A DNA stretch of 64,000 bases, from contig FP929140.1 of the NCBI GenBank assembly GCA_000198515.1, positions 2,330,527 through 2,394,526 on the forward strand, written 5' to 3'. A program made the position numbers and the translations under genes. Below are positions 36,694 to 46,117 of the stretch, one piece after another. The notes under the pieces are model-generated. The model did not search any database and was not told the origin of the DNA. It saw only the letters and a list, made by a program, of their open reading frames with translations. The DNA is from a gamma proteobacterium HdN1. Lineage in GTDB: Bacteria; Pseudomonadota; Gammaproteobacteria; Pseudomonadales; Ketobacteraceae. Within the stretch, counting starts at the first letter, position 1; each line of letters opens with the position of its first letter.

Positions 36694-39444
36694 CTAACGG
36701 TCATAGTGAATCGCGCTGATCTGGGCCATGTGTAAATTCTTTGTGTTCAGCCACGTTGTGAATTCTTTCGCTGGCAGAGGCATCGCAAATAAATAGCCTT
36801 GGGCCTCGCTGCAGCCGTCAGAAAGCAGCATCTTCCACTGCGGGCTGCTCTCGACTCCTTCAGCAATTACACTTAAGCCAAGTGCCTTGCCGAGCGCAAT
36901 AATTGCTTGGCAAATTGCGCGGTCGTTTGGATCGTTCAGGATATCGCGAACAAAGGATTGGTCAATCTTGATTTGCTGGAGGGGCAGTAGCTTGAGATAG
37001 GAGAGTGACGAGTATCCCGTGCCAAAGTCATCGACTGAGAAGCTGATTCCCAGCCCGCCAAGCGTCGCCATTTTTTGGGTGGCTTCACGAATATCTGCAA
37101 GGAGAATGCTCTCGGTGAGTTCCAGCTTGATGTGCTTGGGATCTGCGCCCGTTTGTTGAATCGCCTCGTGAAGGTCGTGTACGAAGCTTGAATGCTGAAA
37201 CTGCTTGGCGCTGATATTGATGGCAACGTTGAGATGCCGAGTCTCTGGGTTTTTCTGCCAGATTGCCTGTTGGCGGCAGGCTTCTAGGACAACCCAGCCA
37301 CCGATTGCAATGATTTGCCCAGTTTCTTCTGCGATCGGAATAAATTGCGCTGGGGAAATCATGCTCTGCGCGGTCGGTTGCCATCGCAATAGCGCTTCTA
37401 CGCCGGTGCAATCGCCTGTGGCGTTAATCTGTGGCTGATAAAAGAGCATGAACTCTTGCTGTTCGATGGCTCGGTAGAGCTCTGCTTCCATGTGCGCACG
37501 GGCGTTGACGCGAGCTTGCATCTGTGGGTCAAAGAAACGCAGGGTGTTACGACCGACCGCTTTTGCCTGGTACATCGCCATGTCTGCGCGCTTGAGCATT
37601 TCATCGACACTAGTGTCGTGCCCTAAAAATAGCGCGATTCCGAGGCTTGGTGTGCTACGAAGTTCGTGCGTGCCGATGGAATAGGGCTTGTTTAGCGCGG
37701 AGATAATTTTGTGCCCAATCGTTTCTGCGATGCTGATGGAGTCGTTGGTCGTCCCGTGAATCTCCGTGAGCATCACAATAAATTCATCACCGCCGAGCCT
37801 TGCGACCGTATCACCTTCGCGCACGCAGGTTTGCAGTCTGCGGGCAACGGAGACGAGAAGCTGATCGCCAACGTCATGACCCAAGGTGTCGTTGAGTGAC
37901 TTGAAGTTATCCAGATCAATAAAAATCAGCGCACCATGAAGCTGGCTGCGCGCGCTTGCCGTCATTCCCTGTTGCAGGCGATCTAAGAGCAAACGACGGT
38001 TGGGCAGCTGCGTGAGGGGGTCGTAGAATGCAAGTGTGCGGATTTCTTCTTCTGCCTGATGACGGTCGGTAACGTCCATGATCAGGCCAAGGAGCCCAGC
38101 GGTTGTGCCGTCAGCATTCTTGAATCGACGGCCACACAGGTTGCCCCAAAACTGGCTGCCATCTTCGCGCCAGTAAAGTCGCTCCAAGTCCACGGAGTCT
38201 ATTTCGCTGGCGATTAAATCCAGCATCTTTTGCTGCCCCGCCTCGCGGTCATCGGGGTGAATGTGCGCAACATATTTGCTACCAATGAGCTGCTCGTGGG
38301 GGCAGTGAAATAGTTCAGACATGCGCCGATTGGCGAGCGTGATGATGCCTTCCTTGTTCACGAGGAAAATGCCAGCGTTCGAGGTATCGAAAATCTGCCG
38401 AAGGGTTGATTCGCTCTGCAGGCTGCGCTCTTCCGTCTGTTTGTGTGCGGTGATGTCCTCAATGATTCCGTGGTAGGTGACTTGGCCATCGGCGAGCCGA
38501 TAAGGCGATGATTTTACGTGCAGCCAGCGGATGCGCCCGTCTGGTGGAATCACGCGCACTTGCTGTGAGAAGTTGAGTAGATGTTGCGAGGTTTTGCGAT
38601 CGGCCTCAATAAAGGCCTCGCGATCCTCTGGGTGCACGATATCGTAGATGTTGGCAGAGGAGGCAATCATTTCCGCAGCCGGAATGCCCATAATCCGCTC
38701 AACGTTGTCGCTGATGTAGATGAGGCGGGGAGTGCCGTCTTCCTTTAACTGGTAATGGTAAATGGCAACGGGTAAATGTTCGGTAAGTTCGCGTAGCTCC
38801 TGCTGTGCGAGGTGCCGTTCGGTGGTGTCGAAAATAACGCCTTCAAACTGTTCGGGGCGCCCTTGTGCATCGTACTCGAATCGGCCGTTCAGGCTAGCCC
38901 AGCGCCAGTTGCCATCTACATGCAGAACGCGGTACTCCAGTTCGTAAGCATGATCTGCTGCGCTGGCTCGCCGTACAGCGCGATCAATTCGGGGCATGTC
39001 GTCTGGATGGACAAGTTCGCGGTAGGTTAATTCGCCGGAAAGAAATCGGTTGACCGGCTGACCTGTGCTGATGTCGCGTTCGCCGTTCATATAAAGCACC
39101 TGCCAACTGGGCGCTGTTTTGCAACGGATAACGGTGCCGGGAATACTCGCAATCAAGGCGCTAAAGTCGTCGTGGCTTTTTTGAAGTTCGGCGTGCTGCG
39201 CTTCCAGCTCTCGGCGGTAATGCTGGTGCGAGCGCAGGGTGATCCAGAGTAAAAGGCTCATAAGTGAGCCGCACAAGAGCACAATCCAGACGAGACGCGC
39301 TTCGGCCTGATCGCCTTGGCTGGGAAATAGAAGAAGACTTGCAATAACGGAGAGAAGTAGCGGCGTTGCGATTGTCAATCGCGCCCCAGCGGTTCCTTTT
39401 GAGAACCGATCAAAAAGCATTTTGGCAGCGCTAATGGCAATCAC
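36694..39444 (-). CDS. Membrane PAS-PAS-PAS-GGDEF-EAL c-di-GMP signalling protein
   Basis: A 916-residue protein with two N-terminal membrane helices (~20-40 and ~50-70) and almost no periplasmic loop. A coiled segment and three PAS/PAC units (~90-460; the PAC ends include WRWASLNGRFEYD and RIRWLHVKSSPYR) precede a GGDEF domain (~470-640, ARLGGDEFIVM) and an EAL domain (~650-905, GVEALLRW). Both catalytic signatures are intact: DDFGTGYSSLSYLK and ESSPQWK-type loops are present in the EAL part. It may therefore make or break down c-di-GMP depending on the PAS input. Starts at a GTG (39444) or an in-frame ATG at 39420; neither has a clear ribosome-binding site. Confidence 0.93.
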   Translation of the reverse strand: MIAISAAKMLFDRFSKGTAGARLTIATPLLLSVIASLLLFPSQGDQAEARLVWIVLLCGSLMSLLLWITLRSHQHYRRELEAQHAELQKSHDDFSALIASIPGTVIRCKTAPSWQVLYMNGERDISTGQPVNRFLSGELTYRELVHPDDMPRIDRAVRRASAADHAYELEYRVLHVDGNWRWASLNGRFEYDAQGRPEQFEGVIFDTTERHLAQQELRELTEHLPVAIYHYQLKEDGTPRLIYISDNVERIMGIPAAEMIASSANIYDIVHPEDREAFIEADRKTSQHLLNFSQQVRVIPPDGRIRWLHVKSSPYRLADGQVTYHGIIEDITAHKQTEERSLQSESTLRQIFDTSNAGIFLVNKEGIITLANRRMSELFHCPHEQLIGSKYVAHIHPDDREAGQQKMLDLIASEIDSVDLERLYWREDGSQFWGNLCGRRFKNADGTTAGLLGLIMDVTDRHQAEEEIRTLAFYDPLTQLPNRRLLLDRLQQGMTASARSQLHGALIFIDLDNFKSLNDTLGHDVGDQLLVSVARRLQTCVREGDTVARLGGDEFIVMLTEIHGTTNDSISIAETIGHKIISALNKPYSIGTHELRSTPSLGIALFLGHDTSVDEMLKRADMAMYQAKAVGRNTLRFFDPQMQARVNARAHMEAELYRAIEQQEFMLFYQPQINATGDCTGVEALLRWQPTAQSMISPAQFIPIAEETGQIIAIGGWVVLEACRQQAIWQKNPETRHLNVAINISAKQFQHSSFVHDLHEAIQQTGADPKHIKLELTESILLADIREATQKMATLGGLGISFSVDDFGTGYSSLSYLKLLPLQQIKIDQSFVRDILNDPNDRAICQAIIALGKALGLSVIAEGVESSPQWKMLLSDGCSEAQGYLFAMPLPAKEFTTWLNTKNLHMAQISAIHYDR

Positions 39445-39503
39445 AATACGGCATCAACAAAGGTGGATCAAAATGCGTAATTGAGAGGCCGCTTAAGGCA
39501 AAA

Positions 39504-40070
39504 TTAGCCAGGCAGGATGACGAGCAGAAGCAGGAGCACGCCCCATACCAACATACCGGCACCAAACACGATCTGGGTAATGACTGCCGCCTCTAACTCC
39601 TCTTTGATATGGCACAGACTGCGTACACCCTGGAATACCAGCGCGCAAGAGACTGCAAGTGCAATCATAGATACTGCCGCATTAAATGCAAGGCTTGGTA
39701 CAAGCAAGCCTAAGGACGAAAACCACAAGGGGATCGGGCTGATTGCAGCGAGCAGGTAGGCGTTGCCGTAACTTACCTTGCCGTTCCAAGTGGTTGCAAC
39801 TGCTTTGGCAAGCCAGCCCATCAGGCCAACGGAGAGTAGCTCACATACGAAGAAAATAGCGGCGATATAGCCCCAGCTTTTGCTGCTGGCGCCGGAGAGA
39901 AAGGCTTCGCCGTGGTGTGCCCCCGCAAGGTACACCATGACCGGTGGAAGCAATGACATGGGCACGACGATGGCCCAAAAGGCACGCTTAACGCGTGGGT
40001 CTACAGCATCTAGCGAGGGCCAGACAGCAGTGGTTGAAAAGGGCATCTTGGTAACAGAAGAGAAATTCAT
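39504..40070 (-). CDS. Yip1-domain integral membrane protein
   Basis: A 188-residue protein with five hydrophobic segments, matching the Yip1/DUF1282 layout: a short soluble N-terminus, then FWAIVVPMSLLPPVMVYLAG, GYIAAIFFVCELLSVGLMGW, AISPIPLWFSSLGLLVP, AVSMIALAVSCALVF and a C-terminal helix. The function in bacteria is unknown. The ATG at 40070 has GAGG 6-7 nt upstream. It is divergent from the LysR regulator 363 bp away. Confidence 0.78.
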   Translation of the reverse strand: MNFSSVTKMPFSTTAVWPSLDAVDPRVKRAFWAIVVPMSLLPPVMVYLAGAHHGEAFLSGASSKSWGYIAAIFFVCELLSVGLMGWLAKAVATTWNGKVSYGNAYLLAAISPIPLWFSSLGLLVPSLAFNAAVSMIALAVSCALVFQGVRSLCHIKEELEAAVITQIVFGAGMLVWGVLLLLLVILPG

Positions 40071-40433
40071 GGCACACCTCGAGGACATGTTTGGGAGGAA
40101 TACGCCGGATCAAAAATCGTCATCAGCACGAGTTGAGTATTGAAAGTATCCAGGAAAATAGCAAGGCCTAGAATTTATCACGAGTTTTCAACGTGCAGCG
40201 GACGCTTGGATTTTGTGCGCTTATGGGTATAGCAGCTATCGTAGTGGGTAGAGCGTGCGTTCCTATAATGAAAATTTGTGATTGCATGGTTCATTAAAAA
40301 TGATCTAAGTGCATGCGAGGTGATATGACAATTTGCTTAATCCTCGTATTGTCGCATACTGGCTTTGCGTCATCGCACGCGCAGCTATCGGGTTTTATTG
40401 GGTTTTTTGAGGTTATTGGAGCCGCTAGACGTT
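40071..40433. other. Spacer between Yip1 gene and lysR gene (363 bp)
   Basis: A divergent control region, more AT-rich than its surroundings. It holds a candidate minus-strand promoter at 40136-40164. On the plus strand I see AT-rich stretches before the LysR start but no box I would defend. No RNA gene or small protein gene is recognisable. Confidence 0.55.
40136..40164 (-). promoter_or_regulatory. Candidate sigma-70 promoter for the Yip1 gene
   Basis: Reading the minus strand, TTGCTA and AATACT are 17 bp apart, each 4 of 6 to consensus. They lie about 65 bp upstream of the Yip1 start codon. Confidence 0.35.
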
Positions 40434-41273
40434 ATGGATATCGAGCTTGCACGCACTTTTTTGGAGATTATGCACAGCGGTAGTTTTGTTCAGGCTGCCG
40501 ACCGTTTGCATGTGACGCAGACAACGGTCACCGCGAGGGTGCGTACGCTAGAGCAGGTGCTGGATTGCCAGCTCTTTGTGCGGGGGCGCACCGGTGCACG
40601 CCTAACGCCGGATGGTGAGCGCTTTGTGAGTTACGCGACTGCGCTTGTGAATACTTGGAGTCGGGCCAAGGCTGAGTTGAGCCTTCCGTTGGGCCATACC
40701 TTGCGCCTTAGCATTGGCGCTGAGACGAGTTTGTGGAACCCGTTGTTGCTGCAATGGCTGCTGTGGATGAGGGCCCATCATCCTGCCATTGCGTTGCGTA
40801 CAGAGGTTTCCAATGCGAATCACCTCCTCAAACAAGTGGAGGAGGATGCTTTGGATGCGGTGCTGGTGCATCGCCCCGGCTATTATGCGGGCTTAAACGT
40901 GGAGCTTTTGATTGAGGAAAAGCTTGTTTTTGTCCGTTCCAGCAAGCAGCCGGAGCCGTTTCTGTTTGTGGATTGGGGGGCGAGCTTTGTGGATCAGTTT
41001 GATACGGCGATGCCCCAGCCGCGCCATGCAGCACTGACGTTTAACCTTGGCCCTCTCGCCTTGCAGTATTTGTTACAGGTGGGTGGCAGTGGGTATTTTC
41101 GTTCGCGCGCGGTGGAGCGCCTGCTGGAAAGCGGTGAAGTGGAGAAGGTGCCGGATTCGCCGGAGTTTACTTACTCTGTGTTTCTCGTTTATGGAAGCGC
41201 TCCGTCTTCGACGTTGGAGGCGGCCTTAAGTGGGTTCCGTACCTTGACTGGAGATACCGATTGGGCGCGGTAG
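40434..41273 (+). CDS. LysR-family transcriptional regulator
   Basis: A 279-residue regulator. The N-terminal winged helix (ELARTFLEIMHSGSFVQAADRLHVTQTTVTARVRTLEQVLDCQLFVR region, residues ~3-60) is textbook LysR. The effector domain (~85-270) is more divergent. The ATG at 40434 is placed at the conserved MDIELARTFLEI start; the open frame continues 69 bp upstream. LysR proteins usually control a divergent neighbour, here the Yip1 gene. The convergent aldehyde dehydrogenase is another candidate. The effector is unknown. Confidence 0.9.
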   Translation: MDIELARTFLEIMHSGSFVQAADRLHVTQTTVTARVRTLEQVLDCQLFVRGRTGARLTPDGERFVSYATALVNTWSRAKAELSLPLGHTLRLSIGAETSLWNPLLLQWLLWMRAHHPAIALRTEVSNANHLLKQVEEDALDAVLVHRPGYYAGLNVELLIEEKLVFVRSSKQPEPFLFVDWGASFVDQFDTAMPQPRHAALTFNLGPLALQYLLQVGGSGYFRSRAVERLLESGEVEKVPDSPEFTYSVFLVYGSAPSSTLEAALSGFRTLTGDTDWAR

Positions 41274-41300
41274 CGCGGCCGCTGTTTTCCTCGGCCGCGC
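41273..41300 (+). terminator. Hairpin between convergent lysR and aldehyde dehydrogenase genes
   Basis: A GC-rich 9-bp stem (GCGCGGCCG / CGGCCGCGC) with a 10-nt loop begins at the lysR stop codon. No T-run follows on either strand. Confidence 0.55.
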
Positions 41301-41314
41301 GTTGCTTAGGAGCG

Positions 41315-42910
41315 CTAGATCTTCCAGCGGGTGAACATTTTCTTGACCATAAAGGGTGAGAGCTTCAGTGCACTGGTGAGGCGCTCTTTTATTTCGTCTG
41401 CATAGATAAAGCGTTGTGCGTTTAGTAAGCCTTGGTAGGTTTCTTCGTTAAAGGGATACCACCAAAGATTGCGGCTTGCCGGCAAAAGATCCCAGTTGAT
41501 GGCTTTGGCGTGGGTCATTTCGAACAACCCTTCTTGGCCGTGAGTGCGCCCAAGGCCAGATTGCTTCCAGCCGCCCCACGGCATTTCCGAGAGGCCGTGC
41601 GTATAAAGGTGATCGTTGATGGTGGTGACGCCAGATTCCAGCCGGGCCGCAATGCGTTTGCCGCGTGCGAGGTTGCGTGTCCATACGGAGGAGGTGAGCG
41701 CAAGGTCGGAGCGGTTGGCGAGTGCGATGGCTTCTTCTTCGGTTTCGAACTTCATGACGGGAATGACGGGGCCGAAGGTCTCCTCTTTGATCAGCAGCAT
41801 CTCATCGGTGGTGCCGGTCATGAGGGTTGCGGGGTGGAAAAAGCCGTTGCTTTGCTCACCGACAGGGCGGGATTGGGCTACGATGCGCGCGCCTTTTGCA
41901 ACGGCGTCTTCGACGTGCTTGCGCACGGTGGCAAGCTGGCTGCGCGTTGTCATTGCGCCCATATCCACATCAAAACTTTGGCCGGAACCGTGGCGCAGGG
42001 CGTTGGTCTTTTCGGTAAGCAGACGCAAAAACTCGTCGTAGACCGATGCCTGTACGTAGACGCGCTCCACGCCGCCGCAGGATTGCCCCGCGTTTTGGTA
42101 GCCTGCCCATGCAGCACCGTTGGCGGCGCGCTCAAGATCGGCGTCGTCGAGCACGATCATCGGATCGTTGCCGCCGAGTTCTAGGGAGAGTGGCGTCAGG
42201 GTTTGTGCGGCTTGGGCCATCAGCTGTTTGCCCACGGGGACGGAGCCGGTAAAAAAGATCTTGTCGATGCCATTCTCAAGCATCGCCGTAGACACCTCAC
42301 CGCCTGAGCCTACGAGTTGCTGGAACAAGCCTTCTGGCAGCTTGCCTGCAGCCACGATCCGGCCAATGGCTTCGCCTACCAAGGGCGTTGCAGCCGCAGT
42401 TTTCAGGACGATGGCGTTGCCTGCCATCAGGCCCATTACGATTTCGCCAAAGGGGATGGAGAGCGGGTAGTTCCACGGGCTGATGATGCCGACTACGCCA
42501 ACGGGCTTGCGCTGGATGGTGGTGCGCTTGTTAAAAAACAGTAGGCTTTCAATGGGGATCTTTTTATCAGCCAAGACTTTTTCGGCGTGGTTTGCGTACC
42601 AGTCGCAGGCAAGCGTGCAAGGCAGGACTTCGGTAGCGAGGGCGTCAATGCGGGTTTTGCCGTTGCTTTGGCTGACGAGCGTGCTGAGTTCTTCCGCATG
42701 GTTAACCAAATAGCGCCGCATCTGGGTGATGGCCGCCGCGCGTTGCTTAAAGCTAGTGGTGGCCCAAGCGGCTTGGGCGCGACGGGCGCGGGCGATCATG
42801 TCTGGCACGAGGCGCAGATCGGTATTGGCGACGGAGCCAAGTTCTTCGCCGGTGGCGGGGTTGTGGTCGAGCGTTTGGCCAAGGGCGGGAATGGTCTGAG
42901 GTGCGTTCAT
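41315..42910 (-). CDS. NAD(P)-dependent aldehyde dehydrogenase
   Basis: A 531-residue ALDH-superfamily enzyme oxidising an aldehyde to its acid. The catalytic Cys lies in NAGQSCGGVERVYV and the general-base Glu in LELGGNDPM. The cofactor-binding FFTGSVPVGK and the PWNYPLSIP segment are present. About 40 extra C-terminal residues (NAQRFIYADEIKERL ... KLSPFMVKKMFTRWKI) are amphipathic and basic, unlike soluble ALDHs, and could attach the enzyme to the membrane. The substrate cannot be told; long-chain or aromatic aldehydes are possible. It is convergent with lysR. Confidence 0.9.
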   Translation of the reverse strand: MNAPQTIPALGQTLDHNPATGEELGSVANTDLRLVPDMIARARRAQAAWATTSFKQRAAAITQMRRYLVNHAEELSTLVSQSNGKTRIDALATEVLPCTLACDWYANHAEKVLADKKIPIESLLFFNKRTTIQRKPVGVVGIISPWNYPLSIPFGEIVMGLMAGNAIVLKTAAATPLVGEAIGRIVAAGKLPEGLFQQLVGSGGEVSTAMLENGIDKIFFTGSVPVGKQLMAQAAQTLTPLSLELGGNDPMIVLDDADLERAANGAAWAGYQNAGQSCGGVERVYVQASVYDEFLRLLTEKTNALRHGSGQSFDVDMGAMTTRSQLATVRKHVEDAVAKGARIVAQSRPVGEQSNGFFHPATLMTGTTDEMLLIKEETFGPVIPVMKFETEEEAIALANRSDLALTSSVWTRNLARGKRIAARLESGVTTINDHLYTHGLSEMPWGGWKQSGLGRTHGQEGLFEMTHAKAINWDLLPASRNLWWYPFNEETYQGLLNAQRFIYADEIKERLTSALKLSPFMVKKMFTRWKI

Positions 42911-43208
42911 GTGAGAAAGTCCTGCGCGATTGGTTTACAAAGGAGACGGTTCGGGGGGGGCAATTGGGGGTAGACTGAGTATATCCCTCCCGTGATGCGT
43001 GCGGATAGGTGTGTGCCTAGCAATCTATGACTGACGGGTTCTGCCTCTTGCTGGCTATACTTATCTAGGAGCTTATGTGCAGGAATGCCTGCTCGTAATT
43101 GTCAGGCCGTGGGCTAGCCCCTTTGTTATACTGCGCGCTGTGTTTGGCGGCGCATGCGAGTAAAACGTCAAGCCATTGATTACCTTTTTTGCCACGATGG
43201 GATTCTGC
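42911..43208. other. Divergent spacer before the glycosyltransferase genes (298 bp)
   Basis: It separates the aldehyde dehydrogenase start from the first glycosyltransferase start. It contains an eight-G run near 42952 and a TATACT box at 43056-43061 with a poor CTGACG partner 19 bp upstream, a weak plus-strand promoter candidate. No gene is seen. Confidence 0.45.
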
Positions 43209-44249
43209 ATGAGAGTATTGAATGTTGCTTACCAACAGCTTCGCCGTTACGGGGCCACGCGGGTAAGTTGGGCGCAAAAACTCACCTTTGGCCTGATTAA
43301 AAATGATCATTTTACCCAAGGGTTCAGCGATCGTGATGTAGCGGCGTTCGAGGCGCCGCTGGGGATTCGTGATCTGGGCGTAAAAAAGGCCAATCAGCGC
43401 TTGCTGGAAACCGTAGAGGCGTTCGAGCCGGATTTGGTCATCGCTGGGCATTGCGACATGATTAGCAATGACACATTGCTGCAGATTCGCAAAAAAATGC
43501 CGCACTGTGCGATCGTGCACTGCAATAATGATCCGCTATTCGTGCCCAGCAACGTAGAGCGGATCAAGCACCGCGCCGCAGTGACCGATGCGGTGTTTGT
43601 GTCTACCGGCAGGCGTGAGCTGCGTATGTTTGAGGGGATTCGTGCGCGGGTTTATCACATGCCGAACCCAGTAGATGCTTCGATTGAAAATCTCGATAAT
43701 TCGGTGCGCACCGACTTGCCGATTGATTTGCTGTTCTGTTCGAATAGCGATGATTTTACCGAGCGCCTGCAAAACGTAAAATTCCTGAAAGACGAGCTCG
43801 CAAATGAGTTGGTTTTCAAGACCTACGGCAGCTTCGGTGAAAAGCCGGTATGGGGCCGGAATTATGATCGTGCGCTCGCGCAAACCAAAATGGGCCTGAA
43901 CTTTAATCGCCAAGAAATTCACTACTGGTATTCTTCCGCGCGGATGGCGCAGTTGGCGGGCAACGGGATTTTGCAGTTTACCCATGCGGGTCTGCATTTT
44001 GATGAGCTAATGCCGGCGGAGAGCGTGGTTTATTTTTGTGCGATGGAGGACTTGCTGGCGAGTATTCGTGATTTTCACCACGATGATGCTAAGCGGCAAG
44101 CGTGGGCGGCAACGGCGCGAACGTTTTTCCATCAAGAGATGAATTCACGCTTGTACGCGCAATACATCGTTGAGGCGGCGCTGCAAATGCCGTTTAGCCA
44201 TGATTATGTGTGGGCGCGGGATATTCGTTTAGACGGTTCGATGAAATGA
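43209..44249 (+). CDS. Glycosyltransferase (CgeB-like, GT-B fold)
   Basis: About 346 residues resembling bacterial glycosyltransferases of the CgeB/GT1-4 type. The first strand is MRVLNVAYQQLRRYG. Further segments are DLVIAGHCDMISN, CAIVHCNNDPLF and the C-terminal nucleotide-sugar region QEIHYWYSSARMAQLAGNG...EDLLASI typical of this group. It presumably adds a sugar to a surface glycan at the inner face of the membrane. I chose the ATG at 43209, the conserved start of the first beta strand. An in-frame ATG at 43197 and a TTG at 43176 lie upstream; none has a good ribosome-binding site. The stop overlaps the next start (ATGA). Confidence 0.8.
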   Translation: MRVLNVAYQQLRRYGATRVSWAQKLTFGLIKNDHFTQGFSDRDVAAFEAPLGIRDLGVKKANQRLLETVEAFEPDLVIAGHCDMISNDTLLQIRKKMPHCAIVHCNNDPLFVPSNVERIKHRAAVTDAVFVSTGRRELRMFEGIRARVYHMPNPVDASIENLDNSVRTDLPIDLLFCSNSDDFTERLQNVKFLKDELANELVFKTYGSFGEKPVWGRNYDRALAQTKMGLNFNRQEIHYWYSSARMAQLAGNGILQFTHAGLHFDELMPAESVVYFCAMEDLLASIRDFHHDDAKRQAWAATARTFFHQEMNSRLYAQYIVEAALQMPFSHDYVWARDIRLDGSMK

Positions 44250-44965
44250 GTATTCTTCTTTCTGGGATCGCGCCTTTTGCTCGTGGCGGGAATCGTTTGT
44301 GCTATGTCGATCCGAGTAATCCTCAACGAGTGATCAAGGTGCAGCGCCCTGATTTTACGTTAGAAGATCGCCGCCGGAAAAAGGGGTTTCCAAAAAACTT
44401 AAGGCCCTTGTCAAGCTTTGATGATAACCGCCAAGAATTTAACGAGGTTGCACAGTTAGAGCAGTTTTTCGGTGACGTGATGTACCGGCATGTTAGCCGC
44501 TGTTATGGATTTGTCGAAACGGACATGGGGGCCGGGCTTGCATCGGAATTGATCCGCGATGCTTCCGGAAAAATTTCCCACACCCTCAAGCAGTATCTCT
44601 GGGATTACGGCTTTGATGAGAACAGTGCGCAAGCCGTGCAGCGCTTTGCGGAAGATTGGATCGAATTGGCGATACCGTCGCGCGATTTGTTGTTGCACAA
44701 TATCGTTGCGCAGCGCGATGAAAGCGGCCTGATTCAGCGTTTGGTGATTATTGATGGCATCGGCAATCCTAGCATTGTGCCGCTGCGCTTTTGGCCGCGG
44801 TCGGCACGCAAGCAAAAGGCGCAGCGCAAGATTGCGAATTTGCACGAGCGGATACAAACTTTGCTCGGTCAGCGGGGGCAGGATAAATTCCCTGGCTATC
44901 ACGGGCAGCTTTTTCATGAAGGTGATTTAAGTGCGGGCGCAAGTTCTGAAGTTAAAGAGTCTTAA
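44246..44965 (+). CDS. YrbL-like protein kinase-fold protein
   Basis: A 239-residue protein resembling E. coli YrbL, a PhoP-controlled protein of kinase fold. A kinase-like layout can be read: the glycine-poor N lobe with a Lys (RVIKVQRPD), then the loop PSRDLLLHNIVAQ, resembling a catalytic loop, followed by VIIDGIG, resembling the metal-binding DFG. Placed between two glycosyltransferase genes and overlapping the first by ATGA, it is a candidate to phosphorylate a lipopolysaccharide core sugar. That role is inferred from context only. The C-terminal ~20 residues are low complexity. Confidence 0.78.
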   Translation: MSILLSGIAPFARGGNRLCYVDPSNPQRVIKVQRPDFTLEDRRRKKGFPKNLRPLSSFDDNRQEFNEVAQLEQFFGDVMYRHVSRCYGFVETDMGAGLASELIRDASGKISHTLKQYLWDYGFDENSAQAVQRFAEDWIELAIPSRDLLLHNIVAQRDESGLIQRLVIIDGIGNPSIVPLRFWPRSARKQKAQRKIANLHERIQTLLGQRGQDKFPGYHGQLFHEGDLSAGASSEVKES

Positions 44966-45021
44966 AAGACAAGGCACCTGTTTCTAGGTGGTTCGAATTC
45001 TACAATAAGGATTTTCTCACA

Positions 45022-46071
45022 ATGTCAGCTGCTCCGCTTCGTGTCGCTCAAGTGCTTGCTGGTGCTGAAAAAGGCGGTGCCGAGAACTTTTTTGTACGCT
45101 TGGTGGCTGGATTGAATGAACGCCCTGAATTGAAAGAACGGGCGTTTCTGCGCGGCTACCCGGATCGTATCGAAAGCCTGCGCAAGCAAGGAGTTGAAAC
45201 AGAGTCCTTTGCCTTCGGCGGAAAATTTGATTGGCTGGGATATTGGCAGTATCGGCAAGCCCTGAAGAAGTTTTCCCCCGATATTGTGATGACGTGGATG
45301 GGGCGCGCAAGCCTGAATACGCCAAACGGTAAGGGCCGTTATGTACTGGTCAATCGCCTTGGCCATTATTACGATTTGAAATCCTACCGACATGCGGATT
45401 ATTGGGTGGGAATCAGTCACGGTATTTGCCAACACATGATACGCGGTGGAATGCCAAAAGAACGGGTATTCTATATTCCCAATTTTGCGGATGAAACGCC
45501 TGTTGAGCCAATCCCGCGCGACAGCTTTGATACGCCCACCGACCGCCCCTTAATTCTGACCGCAGGGCGTTTACACGTGAATAAAGCCTTTGATGTGCTG
45601 CTACATGCGCTGCAGAACGTGCCAGACGCAATGTTGTGGATTGCAGGGGCAGGGCCGGAAGAGCATCACCTGAAATTACTTTGTAATAAGCTTGGGTTGG
45701 ATGATCGCGTGCGGTTTTTGGGCTGGCGTACAGATGTAACGGCACTGATGAGGACTGCCGACTTGTTTGTGTGCTCGTCGCGCCACGAAGGTTTGGGCTC
45801 CATTGTGATGGAATCTTGGGCGCATCACTGCCCGATTGTTGCAACCAACTCGCAGGGGCCGGGCGAGGCGATTACCGATGGCTTGAGTGGCTTGATTACG
45901 CCGGTGGATGATGCGGATGAACTCGCGAAAGCGATTCGCCGCGTATTGGAAAATCCAGAGCTGCGCACCCATTTGATTGAAGGTGGCAGTGATATTTATG
46001 CCAAAGGGTTTTCGCGGGCGCATATTGTGGAGGAATATGTAAAATTTTATCAGCGGATTGCAAGGAGCTAA
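45022..46071 (+). CDS. Glycosyltransferase family 4 protein
   Basis: A 349-residue GT-B retaining glycosyltransferase. The N-terminal acceptor domain starts with RVAQVLAGAEKGGAENFFVRL, with the family's GGAE turn. The C-terminal donor domain has LILTAGRLHVNKAFDVLL, the Lys-containing loop, and the EX7E motif in HEGLGSIVMESW. It is likely to act in lipopolysaccharide core or O-chain assembly with the two genes before it. A TAAGGA lies 10 nt before the ATG. The unit is not followed by further glycan genes, so it is a small, isolated cluster. Confidence 0.9.
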   Translation: MSAAPLRVAQVLAGAEKGGAENFFVRLVAGLNERPELKERAFLRGYPDRIESLRKQGVETESFAFGGKFDWLGYWQYRQALKKFSPDIVMTWMGRASLNTPNGKGRYVLVNRLGHYYDLKSYRHADYWVGISHGICQHMIRGGMPKERVFYIPNFADETPVEPIPRDSFDTPTDRPLILTAGRLHVNKAFDVLLHALQNVPDAMLWIAGAGPEEHHLKLLCNKLGLDDRVRFLGWRTDVTALMRTADLFVCSSRHEGLGSIVMESWAHHCPIVATNSQGPGEAITDGLSGLITPVDDADELAKAIRRVLENPELRTHLIEGGSDIYAKGFSRAHIVEEYVKFYQRIARS

Positions 46072-46117
46072 CCTTAGCTGCAAAGCGTTGCGTGAGAGTG
46101 CTGGCAAGAGGTGTTGA

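Noticed and set aside
41432-42184. A 250-codon open frame opposite the aldehyde dehydrogenase
   Set aside because: The aldehyde dehydrogenase is complete with all its motifs; the antisense frame is Gly/Ala-rich shadow sequence with no recognisable domain.
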